This document shows, in pieces, positions 1-4,926 of a stretch of 6,429 nucleotides of DNA (the stretch's first letter is position 1; each line of letters starts with the position of its first letter). Both the position numbers and the translations under genes were made by a program. The notes beneath the pieces were generated by a model. It did not search any database. It was not told the origin of the DNA and saw nothing but the letters and a program-made list of their open reading frames with translations. The DNA is from Gemmatimonadota bacterium (GTDB lineage: Bacteria > Gemmatimonadota > Gemmatimonadetes > Gemmatimonadales > GWC2-71-9). The stretch spans positions 1 through 6,429 of the forward strand of contig QHUE01000133.1 of NCBI GenBank assembly GCA_003221825.1. The letters are read 5' to 3'.

Positions 1-729
1 GGCGTGTATGGGGCGCGACTGGTCCGCGTGCGTGGTCACTACGACGACGTGAATCGTCTCTGCGCCCAGGTGGCGGATCTGTTCGGCTGGGGCATCGTGA
101 ACGTCAACCTGCGCGGTTACTACGGCGAAGGCTCGAAGACGATGGCGTTCGAGATTGCGGAACAGCTGGGGTGGCGGCTACCAACCGCGGTCGTTGCGCC
201 GATGGCGGGCGGCTCGCTAGTGACCAAGCTGCGGAAAGGATTTCGGGAGTTCAGCGCCGCGGGACTGGTGACCGGAGGCGCGCCCCGGATTTTCGGCGCG
301 CAGGCGGCGGGGTGCGCACCGATCGTGCGGCTGGTGCGCGAGAATGCCGATGCGGTGACACCGGTGATCCCTCAGACGATTGCTCGTTCGATTGCGATCG
401 GAAACCCCGCCGATGGGCTGTTCGCCAAGCGTGCAATTCTCGAGTCGGGCGGCTGGGCCGCCGCGGTCTCGGATGCCGAGTTGGTTGCAGGAATCCGACT
501 GCTGGCCGAAGCGGTCGGGATCTTCACCGAGACGGCCGGCGGCGTCACGGTCGCTGCGGCACTGGCGCTGGCGGGCGAGGGCCGGTTCTCGGCGGATGAC
601 GACGTGGTGCTGTGCATCACGGGAAATGGCCTGAAAACGGTCGACGCCGTCGCTCCCGTGTTGCGCGCGGCGCCCGTCATTGCGCCGCGCGTGGCCGAGG
701 TGCGTGCGCTCGTGGAGGAGGCGTCATGA
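1..729 (+). CDS. thrC: Threonine synthase, 5'-truncated by the window edge
   Basis: PLP-dependent enzyme that converts O-phosphohomoserine to threonine and phosphate in the cytoplasm, the last step of threonine synthesis. The frame is open from base 1; 242 codons plus TGA are visible. The N-terminal part with the Schiff-base lysine lies upstream of the window, so the GTG at 4 is not a true start. Fold-type II PLP features seen: a glycine-rich PMAGGSL loop (199-219), the stretch AIGNPADG (about 394-417), ETAGGVTV (about 529-552) and a C-terminal TGNGLK (about 618-635). These match the shorter bacterial threonine synthases. The last bases of the gene carry the ribosome binding site of thrB and its stop overlaps the thrB start, so the two are translationally coupled. 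Related fold-type II enzymes (cysteine synthases) cannot be wholly excluded without the N-terminus, but the C-terminal motifs and the thrB neighbour make ThrC the best call. Confidence 0.93.
   Translation, partial: GVYGARLVRVRGHYDDVNRLCAQVADLFGWGIVNVNLRGYYGEGSKTMAFEIAEQLGWRLPTAVVAPMAGGSLVTKLRKGFREFSAAGLVTGGAPRIFGAQAAGCAPIVRLVRENADAVTPVIPQTIARSIAIGNPADGLFAKRAILESGGWAAAVSDAELVAGIRLLAEAVGIFTETAGGVTVAAALALAGEGRFSADDDVVLCITGNGLKTVDAVAPVLRAAPVIAPRVAEVRALVEEAS
714..721 (+). promoter_or_regulatory. Shine-Dalgarno for thrB inside the 3' end of thrC
   Basis: GGAGGAGG lies four bases before the ATG at 726, encoded by the Glu-Glu codons at the thrC C-terminus. It fixes the thrB start at 726 rather than at the upstream in-frame ATG at 612, and supports coupled translation. 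Confidence 0.75.
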
Positions 730-1673
730 CGGCGCGGGTGCGTGTGCCCGCGAGCTCGAGCAATCTCGGCGCGGGCTTTGATTGTATCGGCGTCGCGGTC
801 GACCGCTGGCTCGTCGCTTCCGTCACGCTGGGGGGAACCGGGATCTCGATCCTTCGCCGCGGCACGTTGAGCGCCGTCCGCGTACGGGCGGACCAGGATC
901 TCTTCACGCGTGGCTTCCGCGCCGCGTGCGCCGCGGGTGGTGCATCGCCCGCGGGGACGGGGGCGACGATCGAGGCCGCCTCGGACATTCCGGTCGGTTG
1001 TGGTCTCGGCTCATCAGCGGCGGCGATCGTGGCGGGCGCATTGCTGGCAGACGCGGCGCTCGATCTGGGTCTGTCGCGCGCCAAAATCCTCGAAATCGCT
1101 ACAACGATCGAAGGTCATCCCGATAACGTGGCCCCGGCAATTCACGGTGGCGCGGTGTTGAGCGTCCACACGCCGGCCGGATTGGTCTCTTCGTCGCTGC
1201 GTGTCTCGCCCGCGATCGAGCTGCTGATTGCGGTGCCGCCATTTCCGAATGACACGAAAGCCGCGCGCGCCGCGCTGCCACACACGTTGCCCCACAGCGA
1301 TGCGGTCGTTGCGGCCAGCCGGGCCGCGGCGCTCGTGCAGGGTCTGGCGACCGGCGATGGCGTACTACTGGGCGCCGCGCTCGATGATGTGCTGCATGTA
1401 CCGTTCCGGCGCGGGCGGATTCCGGGCTACGATGCGGTCGTCGCAGCGGCGCAGCACGCCGGGGCATTCGGCGCCACGTTGTCGGGCGCCGGCTCTGCAA
1501 TCGTTGCGATCGCGCCCCGCGAGCGGTCCGCTGCCGTCGGTGCCGCCATGATCGCGGCGTGGCGCGAGATCGGCATCGAGGCCGAACTGATCAAGTGCTC
1601 GAGTACCGTCGCGGGTGCCACGGTGACCAACATTCCGCAAACAGTTCAACCAGTTTCGACGGAGATATCATGA
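726..1673 (+). CDS. thrB: Homoserine kinase (GHMP family)
   Basis: Phosphorylates L-homoserine with ATP to give O-phosphohomoserine, the substrate of the ThrC encoded just upstream. The 315-residue product has the usual family length. GHMP-kinase signatures appear in order: the N-terminal substrate motif PASSSNLGAGFD (residues 8-19), the phosphate-binding loop GLGSSA (93-98), preceded by the P-V-G-C that normally leads into it, and the C-terminal motif LSGAGS (252-257). The start at 726 is preferred because of the strong Shine-Dalgarno and the direct onset of family homology; the frame is open further upstream, but that stretch is a shadow of thrC. ATGA overlaps occur at both ends (726-729 with thrC, 1670-1673 with the next gene), so it sits inside a single translation-coupled operon. 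Nothing is missing from the catalytic motifs. Confidence 0.96.
   Translation: MTARVRVPASSSNLGAGFDCIGVAVDRWLVASVTLGGTGISILRRGTLSAVRVRADQDLFTRGFRAACAAGGASPAGTGATIEAASDIPVGCGLGSSAAAIVAGALLADAALDLGLSRAKILEIATTIEGHPDNVAPAIHGGAVLSVHTPAGLVSSSLRVSPAIELLIAVPPFPNDTKAARAALPHTLPHSDAVVAASRAAALVQGLATGDGVLLGAALDDVLHVPFRRGRIPGYDAVVAAAQHAGAFGATLSGAGSAIVAIAPRERSAAVGAAMIAAWREIGIEAELIKCSSTVAGATVTNIPQTVQPVSTEIS
1661..1664 (+). promoter_or_regulatory. Shine-Dalgarno for the sulfur-carrier gene
   Basis: GGAG lies five bases before the ATG at 1670, inside the last codons of thrB. It selects 1670 as the start of the carrier gene over the upstream in-frame ATG at 1559. Confidence 0.65.
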
Positions 1674-1945
1674 GCGTCACACTCCAACTGCCGGCTGTGC
1701 TGGCGAAACTCGCCGACGGCCGGCGGTCTCTCGAAGCACACGGGTCGACCTTGGGCGATGTCGTCGCCGACGTTGCGGAGCGATTCCCAGGGTTGGCTCC
1801 ACGGTTACGTGACGGCGAGGGCAAGCCGTATCCCTTCGTCACGTTTTATGTGAACGACGACGACGCCAGACTCCAGGGCGGATTTGCGGCGAGCGTGCGC
1901 GACGGCGATGAGATCATCGTCGTTCCTGCCATCGCCGGAGGTTGA
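1670..1945 (+). CDS. cysO: CysO-like sulfur-carrier protein (MoaD/ThiS family)
   Basis: A 91-residue beta-grasp (ubiquitin-like) protein ending in Gly90-Gly91, the tail that is adenylated and then converted to a thiocarboxylate. The C-terminal half reads F-V-T-F-Y-V-N-D-D-D-A-R, then a GG, then DGDEI and PAIAGG. This pattern fits mycobacterial CysO (sulfur donor to CysM for cysteine from O-phosphoserine) better than MoaD of molybdopterin synthesis or ThiS, both usually shorter. It is followed three bases later by an E1-like enzyme with a rhodanese domain, the activator expected for it. No molybdopterin or thiamine genes are visible. Its thrC-thrB neighbours suggest an amino-acid role, possibly sulfur transfer to cysteine or homocysteine, but this is inferred. 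Family membership is near certain; the exact pathway is not, and the symbol is given by resemblance only. Confidence 0.85.
   Translation: MSVTLQLPAVLAKLADGRRSLEAHGSTLGDVVADVAERFPGLAPRLRDGEGKPYPFVTFYVNDDDARLQGGFAASVRDGDEIIVVPAIAGG
1937..1941 (+). promoter_or_regulatory. Shine-Dalgarno for the E1 gene, made of the carrier's Gly-Gly codons
   Basis: GGAGG spans the terminal GGA GGT codons of the sulfur-carrier gene and lies seven bases before the ATG at 1949. The same bases encode the functional diglycine tail and recruit the ribosome to the activating enzyme. Confidence 0.75.
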
Positions 1946-1948
1946 GCG

Positions 1949-3097
1949 ATGACGACTCTCGCCCAGGCCGAGCTGGTGCGCTACAGCCGGCACCTCATTC
2001 TCCCGGACGTCGGCGTTCCGGGTCAGGAAAAGCTGAAAGCCGCCCGGGTTCTGCTCATCGGTGCAGGCGGGCTCGGCTCCCCCGCGGCGCTCTATCTCGC
2101 CGCAGCCGGCGTTGGGACGCTCGGTCTTGTGGACTTCGACAACGTCGATGTCACGAACCTGCAGAGGCAGATCCTGCACGGCACCAAGGACGTCGGCCGG
2201 CCCAAGCTGCTCTCGGCGCGGGAGCGCATCGCCGACGTGAACCCGCATGTGCGGCTGGAGACGTACGAGACCGCGCTTACGTCGAAGAACGCGCTCGACA
2301 TTCTCAGCGGCTACGACATCGTCGTGGACGGCACCGACAACTTCGCGACGCGTTATCTCGTCAACGATGCGTGCGTCCTGCTGAGCAAGCCAAACGTCTA
2401 CGGCAGCATTTTCCGTTTCGAGGGTCAGGCGTCGGTCTTTGCGCTGCCCGACAGTCCGTGCTATCGCTGCCTCTTTCCCGAACCGCCGCCGCCGGGCCTC
2501 GTGCCGAGCTGCGCCGAGGGCGGCGTGCTGGGCGTGTTGCCGGGCCTGGTGGGGACGATTCAGGCGACTGAGGCGATCAAGCTGATCGTCGGCGTGGGCG
2601 AGCCCCTCGCGGGCCGTCTGCTGCTCATCGACACGCTCGGCATGCAGTTCCGCACGGTCAACGTTCGGAAGGACCCAACGTGTCCCGCGTGCGGGACGCA
2701 TGAGATCCAGACGCTCATCGATTACGAGCAATTCTGCGGCGTGCGAGCGGCGGAGGCGGAGCCCCGGGCGGTCGGAGGGTTCGTCGAGGTCACGCCGCGC
2801 GAGCTCCAGAGCCGGCTGGCGCGTGAGGAGGATCTGCAGCTGATCGATGTGCGCGAACAATTCGAATGGGACATCGCGCGGATTCCCGGCGCGCGGCTCG
2901 TACCGCTGGCGACGCTCCCCGACGTGGTCCAGACGCTCGATCGGAATCGGGAGGTTGTCGTGTACTGTAAGGGCGGCAGTCGCAGCCGGGCGGCCGCGTC
3001 GCATCTTGCCGATGCAGGCTTCGCCCGCGTTGCGAATTTGTCGGGCGGGATCCTGCGCTGGCAGGCGGAGGTCGATCCGACGCTGCCGCGTTATTGA
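1949..3097 (+). CDS. moeZ: Sulfur-carrier adenylyltransferase/sulfurtransferase (ThiF/MoeB E1 domain plus rhodanese)
   Basis: A 382-residue enzyme that adenylates the C-terminal glycine of a sulfur carrier and then transfers sulfur to it. Residues 1-249 form the E1-like domain: the nucleotide loop GAGGLGS (38-44), D62 and D64 with N70/Q72/R73 lining the ATP site, the DGTDN motif (127-131), a zinc site from C171/C174 and C245/C248, and C188 in SCAEGG as the likely active-site cysteine. Residues about 278-382 form a rhodanese domain with active loop C340-KGGSR, which accepts persulfide sulfur. This layout is that of MoeZ, human MOCS3 and MoeB-R proteins; plain MoeB or ThiF lack the rhodanese. 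The gene immediately upstream, three bases away, encodes its probable carrier. In mycobacteria MoeZ serves both CysO and MoaD, so it may serve more than one carrier here too. All key residues are present. Confidence 0.94.
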   Translation: MTTLAQAELVRYSRHLILPDVGVPGQEKLKAARVLLIGAGGLGSPAALYLAAAGVGTLGLVDFDNVDVTNLQRQILHGTKDVGRPKLLSARERIADVNPHVRLETYETALTSKNALDILSGYDIVVDGTDNFATRYLVNDACVLLSKPNVYGSIFRFEGQASVFALPDSPCYRCLFPEPPPPGLVPSCAEGGVLGVLPGLVGTIQATEAIKLIVGVGEPLAGRLLLIDTLGMQFRTVNVRKDPTCPACGTHEIQTLIDYEQFCGVRAAEAEPRAVGGFVEVTPRELQSRLAREEDLQLIDVREQFEWDIARIPGARLVPLATLPDVVQTLDRNREVVVYCKGGSRSRAAASHLADAGFARVANLSGGILRWQAEVDPTLPRY

Positions 3098-3116
3098 GCC
3101 CCAACCCGCGACAGAA

Positions 3117-3134
3117 TGGTGACGGCGATCACCA
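3117..3134 (+). terminator. Weak hairpin 20 bases after the E1 gene stop
   Basis: TGGTGA pairs with TCACCA (6 bp) around a six-base loop. No T-run follows, so it is at best an mRNA 3'-end stabiliser or a rho-assisted stop. It may also be chance. Confidence 0.2.
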
Positions 3135-3155
3135 GCGGACGGCTAGCGTCAGGGC

Positions 3156-3401
3156 ATGCCGTACGAGTCGGTGGTTGTGGTGCTCGCGACGGGCGGGGCG
3201 ATCCTCGAACGTGACGCGCTCGACGCGCTGCCGGAGACGACGGTCACATGGTTTCGCATCGAGCGAGAAGGTCGGGTGGGGTGTCTCGCCGCCCGGGTGC
3301 GTCACCCGGACCCCGTTTCTGAATTCCGAGTCAGAGTGCGGCAATGGGCTGGGCCCCGCGGATGGGGTGTCACCGTTGCGCCGTGCGGGCCCCATTGCTA
3401 A
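3156..3401 (+). CDS. Small ORF of uncertain reality, possibly a degraded fragment
   Basis: An 81-codon frame opening with ATG and closing with TAA, where the TAA lies inside the candidate -10 box of lepB. The first ~37 residues have normal codon choice with GC-rich third positions and look protein-like: V-V-V-V-L-A-T-G-G-A-I-L followed by a plausible helix and the strand TTVTWFRI. That pattern loosely recalls the ATGGG strand-turn region of shikimate kinase with one glycine missing, but no P-loop is present. After about residue 40 the composition turns to Arg/Gly/Pro/Trp-rich and runs through a hairpin and an inverted repeat, so it is probably not coding. There is no good ribosome binding site; a TAGCGT lies six bases before the ATG. 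It could be a remnant of a larger gene, a small orphan, or noise. Function unknown. Confidence 0.22.
   Translation: MPYESVVVVLATGGAILERDALDALPETTVTWFRIEREGRVGCLAARVRHPDPVSEFRVRVRQWAGPRGWGVTVAPCGPHC
3293..3309 (+). terminator. Compact GC-rich hairpin in the intergenic region
   Basis: CCGGGTG, loop CGT, CACCCGG: a perfect 7-bp stem with a three-base loop. The downstream bases ACCCCGTTTCT hold only a short T-run several bases away, so it is not a classical intrinsic terminator. It sits between the operon that ends at 3097 and the candidate promoter at 3376, where a terminator would be expected. Confidence 0.35.
3341..3398. repeat. 8-bp inverted repeat flanking the lepB promoter spacer
   Basis: GCAATGGG (3341-3348) and CCCATTGC (3391-3398) are exact reverse complements separated by 42 bases. 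The right arm ends directly against the candidate -10 box. It could be a pair of operator half-sites or a long-range stem. In GC-rich DNA an 8-bp match over this distance can also arise by chance. Confidence 0.3.
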
Positions 3402-3404
3402 GAT
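3376..3404 (+). promoter_or_regulatory. Candidate sigma-70 promoter for lepB, giving a leaderless mRNA
   Basis: TTGCGC (3376-3381), a 17-base spacer, then TAAGAT (3399-3404). Transcription would start about seven bases after the -10 box, at the ATG at 3412 or one base before it. There is no Shine-Dalgarno before that ATG, which fits a leaderless transcript. The -10 matches well at its first, second, fifth and sixth positions; the -35 is moderate. Confidence 0.4.
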
Positions 3405-3411
3405 AAGTCAC

Positions 3412-4041
3412 ATGCTTGACTTGGGAGCCCCACCCGCTGGAAACGGCGTTGACACCCCGCGGCTCCCGTCGCCTCCATCATCGCGACGTTCCGTATTGTC
3501 GCGCTGGTTCGACAGTTGGATGCGCTCGCTCGGTATGGCGCTCGTGCTGTTTCTCATCATCCGCACTTTCCTTCTCGAAGCATTTCAAATCCCCTCGGGC
3601 AGTATGGAACGCACGCTGCTGGCGGGGGATTTCTTGTTCGTGAACAAAGCCGTGTACGGCGCGCAGATACCCGGCACCAACGCCCGGCTGCCCGGCTTCA
3701 ATACGCCGCGCCGCGGCGACGTGATCGTCTTCGCCTATCCGAAGGACCCGACGCTGAGCTATGTGAAGCGCGTGATCGGCGTGCCGGGCGACGTCGTCGA
3801 AATGCGGCTGGGGCAGGTGTACGTGAACGGCCGCACGCTGGAGGAGCCGTACGTGCAGCGCGTCGATCCCCTGCACGACGGATTCGATCCCGAGTTCAAC
3901 TGGCAGCGCGAGTATCTGGTGCGGCGCGATACGGAACAGCGCCGCCGCTATCACCCGACGCGCGATACCTGGGGTCCGCTGCGTGTCCCGATGGACAAGT
4001 ATTTCGTCCTCGGCGACAACCGGGACAACTGTGACCACCCC
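3412..4041 (+). CDS. lepB: Signal peptidase I, 3'-truncated
   Basis: Membrane serine protease that removes signal peptides from exported proteins. A proline/serine-rich cytoplasmic tail (1-30) leads to a single hydrophobic segment (about 37-58). The serine box follows: I-P-S-G-S64-M-E, with S64 the nucleophile. Then come the RRGDVIVF strand (100-107), K119 in YVKRVIGVPGD as the general base, and the box starting GDNRDN (201-206). At this point the family normally continues into S-x-D-S-R-Y-W-G and 30-60 more residues that finish the beta fold. Here the sequence reads C-D-H-P and then the sigma factor, so the end of box E, including its conserved Ser and Asp, and the entire C-terminus are missing. 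The catalytic dyad is intact, but folding and activity are doubtful. E-R in place of the M-P after S64-M is not unusual in this type of SPase. Confidence 0.85.
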
Positions 4042-4899
4042 ATGCAGCTGAATACGGCGAAGCGCGCATCATTTGACGAGGGATCTCTGGATCAGTATTT
4101 GCGGGAAATCAGCCAGTACCCGCTGATTACGCGCGAGGAAGAAGTCACGCTCGCGCAGCGGATCAAGCAACAGGATCCGGAGGCGCTGGACAAGCTCGTC
4201 CGCTCCAACCTGCGGTTCGTCGTGTCGGTCGCCAAGAAATATCAGAATCAGGGCGTCTCGCTTTCCGACCTGATCAACGAGGGCAACCTCGGCCTGATCC
4301 GCGCCGCCCACAAGTTCGACGAAACCAAAGGCATCAAGTTCATTTCGTACGCGGTCTGGTGGATTCGCCAGGCGATCCTCCAGGCGCTCGCCGAGCAGTC
4401 GCGCATCGTGCGCGTGCCGCTGAATCGCGCGGGCACGCTGCACCGGATCGGCAAGCGCTCGGCGTCGCTGCTCCAGGAGCTGGGGCGCGAGCCGACGGTC
4501 GAAGAGATCGCCGAGGGGATGGACATCTCCGAGGAAGAAGTCGCCAAGACGTTGTCGATCTCGCAGGCGCACCTCTCGCTCGACGCTCCGCTCACGCCCG
4601 GCGAAGACAACAAATTACTCGACTACTTGCCCGACACGACGAATCCGGGTCCCGACGACGAGATCTTCGAGCACGCCCTCACCGAATCGATCGAGTCGGT
4701 GCTGGCGACGCTGAAGGAGCGCGAGGCCCGCATTCTGCGGCTCTACTTCGGGCTCGAGGGGCAGGAGCCGATGACGCTCGAGGAAATCGGCTCGCAGCTC
4801 GGCATCACGCGCGAGCGGGTCCGGCAGCTCAAGGAGAAGGCGCTGGCGAGGCTCCGTCACGTCTCCAGAGCTCGCGCGCTGGAAAGCTTCCTGTCCTAG
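3412..4899 (+). CDS. In-frame LepB-sigma factor fusion reading frame (truncated signal peptidase I joined to a primary sigma factor)
   Basis: One uninterrupted 495-codon frame. Residues 1-210 are signal peptidase I up to and including GDNRDN, then C-D-H-P; residues 211-495 are a complete primary sigma factor beginning with its own plausible Met. No stop, spacer or promoter separates them. SPase I is anchored by an N-terminal membrane segment with its catalytic domain outside the cytoplasm, so a single fused protein would export the sigma factor away from RNA polymerase. The more likely readings are an internal start at 4042, a recent deletion, or an artificial or misassembled join of two normally separate genes. 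The start at 3412 is chosen because signal-peptidase-like sequence, a promoter and a Met coincide there. The frame itself is certain; that it makes one working protein is doubtful. The two halves are described separately. Confidence 0.6.
   Translation: MLDLGAPPAGNGVDTPRLPSPPSSRRSVLSRWFDSWMRSLGMALVLFLIIRTFLLEAFQIPSGSMERTLLAGDFLFVNKAVYGAQIPGTNARLPGFNTPRRGDVIVFAYPKDPTLSYVKRVIGVPGDVVEMRLGQVYVNGRTLEEPYVQRVDPLHDGFDPEFNWQREYLVRRDTEQRRRYHPTRDTWGPLRVPMDKYFVLGDNRDNCDHPMQLNTAKRASFDEGSLDQYLREISQYPLITREEEVTLAQRIKQQDPEALDKLVRSNLRFVVSVAKKYQNQGVSLSDLINEGNLGLIRAAHKFDETKGIKFISYAVWWIRQAILQALAEQSRIVRVPLNRAGTLHRIGKRSASLLQELGREPTVEEIAEGMDISEEEVAKTLSISQAHLSLDAPLTPGEDNKLLDYLPDTTNPGPDDEIFEHALTESIESVLATLKEREARILRLYFGLEGQEPMTLEEIGSQLGITRERVRQLKEKALARLRHVSRARALESFLS
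4042..4899 (+). CDS. rpoD: Primary RNA polymerase sigma factor (sigma-70, short RpoD/SigA type)
   Basis: Directs core RNA polymerase to housekeeping promoters. Read from the ATG at 4042 it is 285 residues, the normal full length of primary sigma factors in Bacteroidota/Chlorobiota-like lineages, which lack the long N-terminal region 1.1. Order of regions: 1.2 (SLDQYLREISQYPLITREEE, 15-34), 2.1-2.2 with LRFVVSVAKKYQNQG (57-71) and DLINEGNLGLI (76-86), 2.3-2.4 with FISYAVWWIRQAI (100-112), which melts and reads the -10 box, then region 3 (RIVRVPLN and following), and region 4.2 with the helix-turn-helix LEEIGSQLGITRERVRQLKEK (about 246-266, given in two parts: recognition helix after GITRERVRQ), which reads the -35. 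Nothing in the protein is missing. What is missing is upstream: there is no Shine-Dalgarno in the bases before 4042 and no spacer or clear promoter, because truncated lepB abuts it directly. Confidence 0.93.
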   Translation: MQLNTAKRASFDEGSLDQYLREISQYPLITREEEVTLAQRIKQQDPEALDKLVRSNLRFVVSVAKKYQNQGVSLSDLINEGNLGLIRAAHKFDETKGIKFISYAVWWIRQAILQALAEQSRIVRVPLNRAGTLHRIGKRSASLLQELGREPTVEEIAEGMDISEEEVAKTLSISQAHLSLDAPLTPGEDNKLLDYLPDTTNPGPDDEIFEHALTESIESVLATLKEREARILRLYFGLEGQEPMTLEEIGSQLGITRERVRQLKEKALARLRHVSRARALESFLS

Positions 4900-4904
4900 G
4901 GTCG

Positions 4905-4925
4905 GGGCGGGTAGATTACCCGCCC
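4905..4925 (+). promoter_or_regulatory. Perfect hairpin between the sigma gene and yajQ
   Basis: GGGCGGGT (4905-4912), loop AGATT, ACCCGCCC (4918-4925): an exact 8-bp stem, extendable by a G-U pair, that ends one base before the yajQ ATG. It starts five bases after the sigma stop. No T-run follows, so it is not a standard terminator. A possible -10 box, TAGATT (4912-4917), forms the loop and last stem base. As DNA it could be an operator over that box; as RNA from a read-through transcript it would occlude the yajQ start. Confidence 0.5.
4912..4917 (+). promoter_or_regulatory. Candidate -10 box for a leaderless yajQ transcript
   Basis: TAGATT lies nine bases before the ATG at 4927, a distance that puts transcription initiation at or within a few bases of the start codon. 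No Shine-Dalgarno is present. No convincing -35 is found 16-18 bases upstream, so support is partial. The same layout is seen before lepB (TAAGAT, seven bases before the ATG). Confidence 0.3.
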
Positions 4926-4926
4926 T

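Larger units (their letters stand above)
3098..3411. other. Intergenic region between the E1 gene and lepB
   Basis: 314 bases between the TGA at 3095-3097 and the lepB start. It holds a weak hairpin just after the stop, a small ORF of uncertain reality (3156-3401), a compact hairpin (3293-3309), an 8-bp inverted repeat (3341-3348 with 3391-3398) and a candidate promoter. The lepB frame is open back to 3094, but the residues it would encode before 3412 are Arg/Ser-rich and unlike any signal peptidase N-terminus, so they are taken as non-coding in that frame. Confidence 0.6.

Noticed and set aside
612..725. Upstream start for thrB at 612
   Set aside because: It lies in the wrong frame of thrC coding sequence and gives an Arg-rich leader; the Shine-Dalgarno at 714-721 and motif onset point to 726.
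1559..1669. Upstream start for the sulfur-carrier gene at 1559
   Set aside because: The added residues are a shadow of the end of thrB. The GGAG before 1670 and the normal ~90 aa length of CysO-like carriers support 1670.
1805..3004. Long (399-codon) open frame on the minus strand across the E1/rhodanese gene
   Set aside because: It is fully antisense to a gene with every catalytic motif intact. Its Arg/Ala/Glu/Asp-rich translation shows no family pattern; long antisense frames are common in GC-rich DNA.
3094..3411. Upstream extension of the lepB frame to 3094
   Set aside because: The extra residues are Arg/Ser/Cys-rich, unlike SPase N-termini, and cover a hairpin and the promoter region. 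The Met at 3412 fits much better.
3601..3630. Replacement of the usual S-M-x-P-T-L by S-M-E-R-T-L after the LepB catalytic serine
   Set aside because: Non-proline residues at this place occur in signal peptidases of related lineages, so it is not by itself a sign of decay.
4069..4572. Minus-strand open frames across the sigma gene, yajQ and rimO
   Set aside because: They are antisense to well-supported genes, lack family features and ribosome binding sites, and reflect codon-bias shadows.
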